Shown here: piece by piece, positions 58,587-64,000 of the stretch
Numbering within the stretch: position 1 is the stretch's first letter
How the letters are laid out: each line of letters begins with the position of its first letter
NCBI RefSeq assembly: GCF_030731085.1
Contig: NZ_JASNFN010000012.1
Coordinates: 62,001-126,000 of the forward strand
From: Blastococcus carthaginiensis
Lineage (GTDB): Bacteria > Actinomycetota > Actinomycetes > Mycobacteriales > Geodermatophilaceae
Reading direction: 5' to 3'
DNA length: 64,000 bases
Program-made: the position numbers and the translations under genes
Notes under the pieces: generated by a model
What the model was told of the DNA's origin: nothing
What the model saw: only the letters and a program-made list of their open reading frames with translations
Database searches by the model: none

Positions 58587-59207
58587 TCAGGGGCCCGCCG
58601 CGGGCCGGGTGCGCAGCCCCGCGAACGCCGTGGTGACGACGGCGTCGGCGAGGTCGTCGGCGGAGAGGCCGCCGTCGGGCCGGTACCACTCGGTGAGCGA
58701 GTTGACGGTGCCGAACAGCAGCCGGCTGGTGACGGCGGGGTCGACGTCCGGGCGGACGTCCCCCTCCCCCTCCGCGGCGCGCACCAGGTCGGTGACGATG
58801 CGGTCGAACCGGCGGCGCCGCTCCAGCGCCGCCTGCTCGACGGCGGAGTTGCCGCGCACGCGCAGCAGCAGGGTGACGAACGGCAGCTCGGCGGCGAGCA
58901 CGCGCACCGAGCCGCGGACGACGTGCTCGAGGCGGTCGATGGCGGGCCCCGCGATGGCGCCCGGCTCCTCGGTGACGGCGAAGAGGGCATCGAGGGCCCG
59001 GTCGAGCGCCAGCCGGAGCAGCTCCACCTTGCTCGGCACGTGGTGGTAGATCGCCGACTTGGTGACGCCCAGCCGCACGGCGAGCTCGTCCATGCTCGTG
59101 GCGTCGTAGCCGCGCTCGTTGAACAGCGCGACGGCGGTGCGCAGCAGGGAGTCCAGCGAGTGACCGGGGCGCCCCCGCCGCCCCGTCGCCGTCCCGATCG
59201 CGGTCAC
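58587..59207 (-). CDS. TetR-family repressor of the phenylacetate genes (PaaR-like)
   Basis: The 206-residue protein has a TetR helix-turn-helix, MDELAVRLGVTKSAIYHHVPSKVELL, and a C-terminal ligand domain of the type found in Actinobacteria beside paaK. It overlaps the paaK stop (GTGA), so it is co-transcribed with it. A perfect CTGACCG-GA-CGGTCAG operator lies in the paaK-paaA intergenic region (60631-60646). Phenylacetyl-CoA is the expected inducer (inference from the PaaR family). Confidence 0.85.
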   Translation of the reverse strand: MTAIGTATGRRGRPGHSLDSLLRTAVALFNERGYDATSMDELAVRLGVTKSAIYHHVPSKVELLRLALDRALDALFAVTEEPGAIAGPAIDRLEHVVRGSVRVLAAELPFVTLLLRVRGNSAVEQAALERRRRFDRIVTDLVRAAEGEGDVRPDVDPAVTSRLLFGTVNSLTEWYRPDGGLSADDLADAVVTTAFAGLRTRPAAGP

Positions 59208-60553
59208 GCGGGGTCGCCGGTCGCCGGGCGTTCCCGCAGGTCGTGCAGCCGCTTGAGCTTGCCGACGGAGCGGGGCAGCGACTCGGGGTCGACGACCACG
59301 ACGTCGATGCTGGTGCCGACGGTGTCCTTGACCGCCTGCGCCACCTCGGCCGCGGCGGGGTCGCGGCGATCGGGCGGGGTGTCCGGGCGGGCCTCGATCC
59401 GGCAGGTCAGGTGGTCCAGCCGGCCCCGCGTCGTCAGCTCCAGGGCGAAGTGCGGGGAGAGCCCGGGGGTGCGCAGGACGATCTCCTCGACCTGGGTCGG
59501 GAAGAGGTTGACCCCGCGCAGGATGATCATGTCGTCGCTGCGGCCGGTGATCTTCTCGATCCGCCGCATGCCGGGCCGGGCGGTGCCGGGCAGCAGCCGG
59601 GTGAGGTCGCGGGTGCGGTACCGGACGACCGGCATCGCCTCCTTGGTCAGCGAGGTGAGCACCAGCTCGCCCTGCTCCCCCTCGGGCAGCACCTCGCCGG
59701 TGAGCGGGTCGACCACCTCGGGGTAGAAGTGGTCCTCCCACACGTGCAGGCCGTCCTTGGTCTCGACGCACTCCTGGGCGACGCCCGGCCCCATGACCTC
59801 GGAGAGGCCGTAGATGTCGACGGCCTGGATGTCGAGCCGCTCCTCCATCTCCCGGCGCATCTGCTCGGTCCACGGCTCGGCGCCGAAGATGCCGATCTCC
59901 AGGCTCGTCGAGCGCGGGTCGATGCCCTGGCGCTCGAACTCGTCGACGACGGTGAGCATGTAGGAGGGCGTCACCATGACCACCCGCGGCCGGAAGTCGG
60001 TGATCAGCTGCACCTGGCGCGGCGTCATGCCCCCGGAGACCGGGACGACGGTGCAGCCCAGCGCCTCCGCGCCGTAGTGCGCGCCCAGCCCGCCGGTGAA
60101 CAGGCCGTACCCGTAGGCGTTGTGCAGCACGTCGCCGGGGCGGCCACCGGCGGCGCGGATGGAGCGGGCCATGACGGTGGCCCAGGTGGCGAGGTCGCCC
60201 TCGGTGTAGCCGACGACCGTGGGCCGGCCGGTGGTGCCCGACGAGGCGTGCACCCGGCGCACCTGCTCCCGCGGGACGGCGAACATGCCGAAGGGGTAGT
60301 TGTCGCGCAGGTCGGCCTTGCTCGTCGTCGGGAAGTGCGCCAGGTCGGCGAGCTCGCGGCAGTCGTCGGGGTGCACGCCGGCCGCGTCGAAGGCCTGCCG
60401 GTAGTGCGGCACATTCTCGTAGGCGTGCCGCAGCGACCACCGCAGCCGGTCCAGCTGCAGGGCGCGCAGCTCCTCGAGGGGCATCCGCTCCGCCGGGTCG
60501 AGCTGCGCGGGGTGCGGGGGCTCACCGAGCCGTCGCCGTCCGGTCGTCGTCAT
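59204..60553 (-). CDS. paaK: Phenylacetate-CoA ligase
   Basis: The 449-residue adenylate-forming enzyme has HASSGTTGRPTVVGYTEGDL as the AMP-binding motif, IGIFGAEPWTEQMRREME, IYGLSEVMGPGVAQEC and a C-terminal domain with ITGRSDDMIILRGVNLFPTQVEE. It converts phenylacetate to phenylacetyl-CoA, the first step of the pathway. ATG 60553 is the start. It diverges from paaA across the palindromic operator. Confidence 0.95.
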   Translation of the reverse strand: MTTTGRRRLGEPPHPAQLDPAERMPLEELRALQLDRLRWSLRHAYENVPHYRQAFDAAGVHPDDCRELADLAHFPTTSKADLRDNYPFGMFAVPREQVRRVHASSGTTGRPTVVGYTEGDLATWATVMARSIRAAGGRPGDVLHNAYGYGLFTGGLGAHYGAEALGCTVVPVSGGMTPRQVQLITDFRPRVVMVTPSYMLTVVDEFERQGIDPRSTSLEIGIFGAEPWTEQMRREMEERLDIQAVDIYGLSEVMGPGVAQECVETKDGLHVWEDHFYPEVVDPLTGEVLPEGEQGELVLTSLTKEAMPVVRYRTRDLTRLLPGTARPGMRRIEKITGRSDDMIILRGVNLFPTQVEEIVLRTPGLSPHFALELTTRGRLDHLTCRIEARPDTPPDRRDPAAAEVAQAVKDTVGTSIDVVVVDPESLPRSVGKLKRLHDLRERPATGDPA

Positions 60554-60630
60554 CCGTGCCGTCCTCGTCCCTCGGCTGCTGGGTCCCCGCCCGGCGCTTG
60601 TGCACGCCCGCGACGTGGGTCACACTATTC

Positions 60631-60646
60631 CTGACCGGACGGTCAG
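60631..60646. promoter_or_regulatory. TetR-type operator between paaK and paaA
   Basis: CTGACCG-GA-CGGTCAG is a perfect 7-bp inverted repeat with a 2-bp centre. It lies 21 bp before the paaA ATG and 78 bp from the paaK ATG, placed to control both. Actinobacterial PaaR sites have similar ACCG...CGGT cores but with a longer centre, so the exact spacing is a point to check. Confidence 0.65.
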
Positions 60647-60667
60647 TAAACAGCTCGAGGAGATCCG

Positions 60668-61642
60668 ATGTCCGCGCCCACCCTGGATCGATCCGCGACC
60701 GGGAGCCCCGACGAGGCCACCCTGCAGGAGCAGTTCGACGCGACGATCGCCGCCGACCGGCGCATCGAGCCGCGGGACTGGATGCCCGAGGGCTACCGGA
60801 AGACGCTCGTGCGGCAGGTCGCCCAGCACGCGCACTCGGAGATCATCGGCATGCAGCCCGAGGGCGACTGGCTGCTCGCCGCGCCCAGCCTGCGGCGCAA
60901 GGCGGTGCTGCTGGCCAAGGTGCAGGACGAGGCCGGGCACGGCCTCTACCTGTACTCGGCGGCCGAGACCCTCGGGGCCGACCGCGCCGACCTCACCGAC
61001 AAGCTGATCGAGGGGCGGCAGAAGTACAGCTCGATCTTCAACTACCCGACGCCGGCCTACGCCGACGTCGGGGTGATCGGGTGGCTGGTCGACGGCGCGG
61101 CGATCTGCAACCAGGTGCCGCTGTGCCGCTCCTCCTACGGGCCCTACGCCCGGGCGATGATCCGGGTCTGCAAGGAGGAGTCCTTCCACCAGCGGCAGGG
61201 CTACGAGCTGCTGATGACGATGATGCGCGGCACCGACGAGCAGCGGGCGATGGTGCAGGACGCCGTCGACCGCTGGTGGTGGCCCTCGCTGATGATGTTC
61301 GGCCCGCCGGACGACGAGAGCCCCAACACCGCGCAGTCGATGGCGTGGGGCATCAAGCGGCACACCAACGACGAGCTGCGCCAGCGCTTCGTGGACATGA
61401 CGGTGCCCCAGGCGCAGGCCCTCGGCGTCACGCTGCCCGACCCGGACCTGGCCTGGGACGAGAGCAGCGGCCACTGGCGGTTCGGCGCGATCGACTGGGC
61501 CGAGTTCGCCCGCGTGCTCGCCGGCGACGGGCCGAAGAACGCCGAGCGCATCGCCCGCCGGCGGGCCGCGCGGGACGACAACGCCTGGGTGGTCGAGGCG
61601 GCCACCGCCTACGCCCGCAAGCACGAGCGGGGTGCGGCGTGA
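60668..61642 (+). CDS. paaA: Phenylacetyl-CoA 1,2-epoxidase subunit PaaA
   Basis: The 324-residue protein is the catalytic subunit of the multicomponent epoxidase. It has a ferritin-like four-helix fold with the diiron ligands in AHSEIIGMQPEGDW, LLAKVQDEAGHGLYLY and RVCKEESFHQRQG. It uses O2 to form the ring-1,2-epoxide of phenylacetyl-CoA. GAGGAGATCCG precedes the ATG, and the upstream region holds the operator. paaB overlaps by 4 nt. Confidence 0.96.
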   Translation: MSAPTLDRSATGSPDEATLQEQFDATIAADRRIEPRDWMPEGYRKTLVRQVAQHAHSEIIGMQPEGDWLLAAPSLRRKAVLLAKVQDEAGHGLYLYSAAETLGADRADLTDKLIEGRQKYSSIFNYPTPAYADVGVIGWLVDGAAICNQVPLCRSSYGPYARAMIRVCKEESFHQRQGYELLMTMMRGTDEQRAMVQDAVDRWWWPSLMMFGPPDDESPNTAQSMAWGIKRHTNDELRQRFVDMTVPQAQALGVTLPDPDLAWDESSGHWRFGAIDWAEFARVLAGDGPKNAERIARRRAARDDNAWVVEAATAYARKHERGAA

Positions 61643-62004
61643 GCGAGGTGACCGCCGAGGGCGGGCACGGCGCGATCCCGACGGGGCCGGAGGTGCCGGT
61701 GCAGCCGCGCGCCCGGGCGGTGCAGCGGGACTGGCCGCTGTACGAGGTGTTCGTCCGCGGCAAGCGCGGGCTCAACCACGTGCACGTGGGCTCGCTGCAC
61801 GCGCCCGACGACGAGATGGCGATCGACGCCGCCCGCGACCTGTACACCCGGCGCAACGAGGGCGTCAGCATCTGGGTGGTCCGGGCCGTCGACATCACCG
61901 CCTCGAGCCCCGACGAGAAGGACCCGCTGTTCGCCCCCAGCGGTGACAAGGTCTACCGCCACCCGACGTTCTACGAGATCCCGGACGGCGTCCCGCACAT
62001 CTGA
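61639..62004 (+). CDS. paaB: Phenylacetyl-CoA epoxidase subunit PaaB
   Basis: The 121-residue protein has the PaaB core WPLYEVFVRGKRGLNHVHVGSLHAPDDEMAIDAARDLYTRRNEG and a C-terminal FYEIPDGVPHI. PaaB bridges PaaAC heterodimers and is structural. GTG 61639 overlaps the paaA stop. The N-terminal 30 residues are low-complexity and probably disordered. Confidence 0.94.
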   Translation: MSEVTAEGGHGAIPTGPEVPVQPRARAVQRDWPLYEVFVRGKRGLNHVHVGSLHAPDDEMAIDAARDLYTRRNEGVSIWVVRAVDITASSPDEKDPLFAPSGDKVYRHPTFYEIPDGVPHI

Positions 62005-62081
62005 GAGGACCCCCTCTCCCCCACCACCGCTCGTCCGTCGCGGCGGCGGGGCCCTGAGAGGGGCCGCCCACGGAGGTCACC

Positions 62082-62990
62082 ATGCACGAGGAGACCGTGT
62101 ACGACGCGTTGACCAACGCGCACGGGGAAGCGGGGCACTGGGCGTTCGGCACCGGGTTCGACGACCCGCTGGCCGGCGTAGACACCACCGTGCCCGACGG
62201 CATCGACCCCGCCGACCTCGGCGCGTACTGCCTGATGCTCGGCGACGACGCCCTCGTGCTCGCCCAGCGGCTGACGCAGTGGATCACCTGCGCGCCCGAG
62301 CTCGAGGAGGAGGTGGCGATCGGCAACATCGCCCTGGACCTGCTCGGCCAGGCCCGGCTGCTGCTGGCCCGCGCCGGCTCCGTCGGCGTGCTCGGCCGCT
62401 CCCGCGAGCGGGCCACCGCCACCATCCCCGACGAGGACGCGCTCGCCTACTTCCGTGACGTCGACGAGTTCCGCAGCACCGCGCTCGTCGCCGCACCCGA
62501 CGCGGACTTCGCGCAGGCCGTCGTCCGGCTGGTGGCCGCCTCCACCGTGCGGCTCGCGGTGTTCACCCGGCTGCGCTCCTCCCGCGACCCGGTGCTCGCC
62601 GCGATCGCCGCCAAGGGCGTGCACGAGCTGGCCTACCACCGCGACCACGCCGCGCGCTGGGTGCTGCGCCTGGGCGACGGCACCGAGGAGTCGCACCGGC
62701 GCGCCCGGTCCGCCGTCGAGGCGGTGTGGCCGCTGCTCGCCGACCTGTTCACCGCCACCGACGTCGAGCAGCGGCTGGCCGCGGCCGGTGTCGCCGTCGA
62801 CCCGGCCGCGGTGCGCGACGAGGTGCGGGACGTGCTCACCCAGGTGCTCGAGCGGGCCACGCTCCCCGTGCCCGCGTGGCCCGCCGGCGCGCCGCCCCGC
62901 GGGCGCCTCGGAGAGCACGGGCCGGAGCTCGCCGAGCTGCTCGGCATCCTCCAGGGGCTGGCCCGGCAGCACCCGGCGGCGACCTGGTGA
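62082..62990 (+). CDS. paaC: Phenylacetyl-CoA epoxidase subunit PaaC
   Basis: The 302-residue protein shares the PaaC pattern: LGDDALVLAQRLTQWITCAPELEEEVAIGNIALDLLGQARLLL and AAIAAKGVHELAYHRDHAARWVLRLGDGTEESHRR. It is the non-catalytic ferritin-fold partner of PaaA. Unlike the other junctions in the operon, 77 bp separate it from paaB. The segment 62005-62017 can form GAGAGG/CCTCTC hairpins and may be a minor attenuator. GGAGG precedes the ATG. Confidence 0.93.
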   Translation: MHEETVYDALTNAHGEAGHWAFGTGFDDPLAGVDTTVPDGIDPADLGAYCLMLGDDALVLAQRLTQWITCAPELEEEVAIGNIALDLLGQARLLLARAGSVGVLGRSRERATATIPDEDALAYFRDVDEFRSTALVAAPDADFAQAVVRLVAASTVRLAVFTRLRSSRDPVLAAIAAKGVHELAYHRDHAARWVLRLGDGTEESHRRARSAVEAVWPLLADLFTATDVEQRLAAAGVAVDPAAVRDEVRDVLTQVLERATLPVPAWPAGAPPRGRLGEHGPELAELLGILQGLARQHPAATW

Positions 62991-63493
62991 GCGCCGTGCC
63001 CACCGATCCGCGCACCGTCGCCGAGCAGGTCACCGATCCCGAGCTGCCCACGCTGACGCTGGCCGACCTGGGCGTGCTGCGCGACGTCCGCACCGGGGAC
63101 GACGGCGCCGTCGTCGTCGAGATCACGCCCACCTACTCCGGCTGCCCCGCGATGGGCGTGATGCGCGCCGACCTGCTGCGGGCGCTGCACGAGGCCGGCT
63201 TCGCCGACGTCGACGTCCGCACGGTCCTCTCCCCCGCCTGGACCAGCGACTGGATCAGCGCCGAGGGCCGCCGCAAGCTCGCCGCCGCCGGCATCGCGCC
63301 GCCGGGCAGCGCACCGGTGCGCCCGGACGGGCCCGTCCCGCTGCAGCTCGGCCCGCCCCGGCGCACCGCGGCCTGCCCGCTGTGCGGCTCCGCCGACACC
63401 GAGGAGCTGTCGGAGTTCGGGTCGACCGCGTGCAAGGCGCTGCGCCGCTGCCGCAGCTGCCGCGAGCCGTTCGAGCACGTCAAGGAGATCTAG
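62987..63493 (+). CDS. paaD: Phenylacetate pathway protein PaaD (DUF59 plus zinc ribbon)
   Basis: The 168-residue protein has a DUF59 (MIP18-like) domain with PTYSGCPAMGVM and a C-terminal zinc/FeS region with CPLCGSADTEELSEFGSTACKALRRCRSC. PaaD supports maturation of the epoxidase iron-sulfur component. GTG 62987 overlaps the paaC stop (GTGA), and the TAG stop overlaps the paaE GTG. Confidence 0.92.
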   Translation: MSAVPTDPRTVAEQVTDPELPTLTLADLGVLRDVRTGDDGAVVVEITPTYSGCPAMGVMRADLLRALHEAGFADVDVRTVLSPAWTSDWISAEGRRKLAAAGIAPPGSAPVRPDGPVPLQLGPPRRTAACPLCGSADTEELSEFGSTACKALRRCRSCREPFEHVKEI

Positions 63494-64000
63494 TGAACGC
63501 ACCGACCCGTCGCCGGCCGCAGTTCCACCCGCTCACCGTGGCGCGGGTCGAGCGGCTCACCGACGATGCCGTGGCGGTCACCTTCGACGTGCCCCCGGAG
63601 CTGGCCCCCGACTACGCCTTCTCACCCGGGCAGGCGCTCACCCTGCGCCGGGTCGACGGCGAGCGGGACGAGCGTCGCTCCTACTCGATCTGCGCGCCCG
63701 TGGGCGCCGCCCCGCGGGTCGGCGTCCGCGAGGTGCCGGGCGGCTTCTTCTCCTCCTGGCTGGTGCACGAGGTGCGCCCGGGCGACCGGATCGAGGTGCT
63801 GCCGCCCTCGGGCACCTTCACCGCCGACCTGTCGACACCCGGCGACCACGTCTTCGTCGTGGCCGGCTCCGGGATCACCCCGGCGCTCTCGCTGGCCGGC
63901 ACGGTCCTGGGGGACGGCGAGTCGACCGTCACCGTGTTCTACGGCAACCGGCGCACCAACACCGTCATGTTCGCCGACGAGCTCGCCGATCTGAAGGACC
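63493..64000 (+). CDS. paaE: Phenylacetyl-CoA epoxidase reductase subunit PaaE (partial, 3' truncated)
   Basis: The visible 169 residues begin VNAPTRRRPQFHPLTVARVERLTDDAVAV and have RRSYSICAP (FAD binding) and VVAGSGITPALSLA (NAD(P) binding), the ferredoxin reductase-like part of PaaE. The plant-type ferredoxin domain at the C-terminus lies beyond the window. GTG 63493 overlaps the paaD TAG by one base. It transfers electrons from NADPH to PaaA. Confidence 0.93.
   Translation, partial: MNAPTRRRPQFHPLTVARVERLTDDAVAVTFDVPPELAPDYAFSPGQALTLRRVDGERDERRSYSICAPVGAAPRVGVREVPGGFFSSWLVHEVRPGDRIEVLPPSGTFTADLSTPGDHVFVVAGSGITPALSLAGTVLGDGESTVTVFYGNRRTNTVMFADELADLKD

Overview
The window looks like chromosomal DNA of a high-GC actinobacterium, most likely from the Geodermatophilaceae/Frankiales side of the phylum (inference). 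It has roughly 73% GC, many GTG starts, a complete pupylation/proteasome locus, and blocks of genes in the same order as Mycobacterium tuberculosis. No rRNA, tRNA, CRISPR array, insertion sequence or prophage was seen.

Region 1 (1-8.4 kb) is the Pup-proteasome locus: the 3' end of dop, then pup, an endonuclease VII-like zinc/HNH gene, prcB, prcA, a small unknown gene, pafA, a convergent DUF3866 gene, and the WYL activator pair pafB-pafC. The pup operon promoter at 373-394 matches the RecA-NDp (PafBC-type) DNA-damage promoter consensus, so the locus appears to carry both the damage activator and a candidate target operon. Region 2 (8.1-16.5 kb) continues in mycobacterial order: a small membrane protein, tatA, tatC, a lipid kinase, a HelY-type helicase, a DUF4333 protein, a 5'-3' exonuclease and an M24 peptidase, followed by an Lrp-type regulator. 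Region 3 (17.0-19.1 kb) is an Rv2578c-type radical SAM gene behind a LexA box. It is split by a LAGLIDADG intein placed inside its [4Fe-4S] cysteine motif.

Region 4 (19.1-31.7 kb) is mainly housekeeping: an orphan gene with an unusual AT-rich promoter region, a YbdK-type ligase, an acyltransferase, an acetyltransferase, an amidohydrolase, the lipoprotein pair lnt and ppm1, fxsA, rbpA with a SigR-type promoter, thymidine kinase, an MFS transporter and a GDPD phosphodiesterase. Region 5 (31.7-38.4 kb) is a small accessory zone with several decayed genes: an antitoxin-toxin chimera, a VOC fragment and a nonsense-interrupted lysE. It also has short orphans, a long imperfect palindrome, a self-regulated-looking HTH pair, a YcaQ-type glycosylase and an Imm21-like protein.

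Region 6 (38.4-46.1 kb) holds a GH65 phosphorylase overlapping a beta-phosphoglucomutase, then a PEBP protein, a serine hydrolase, a GNAT, coaA, DUF5999 and a DinB-like protein. Region 7 (46.2-55.5 kb) is the minus-strand pgsA / DUF881 / sbp / DUF881 / gcvH / garA / ftsR / DUF151 / MerR / gcvP cluster, in the order of Rv1822-Rv1832. Region 8 (55.7-64 kb) has an EF-G2 paralogue and a phenylacetate catabolism locus: paaI, a TetR regulator and paaK on one side, and paaABCDE running off the end on the other.

Two sequence themes recur. Fifteen genes have a TANNNT box ending 6 or 7 nt before the start codon, the arrangement expected for leaderless transcripts. A 33-bp hairpin element that begins with the gene's own TGA stop codon occurs after pafA and after the MerR gene, and its only two differences are a compensatory pair in the stem.
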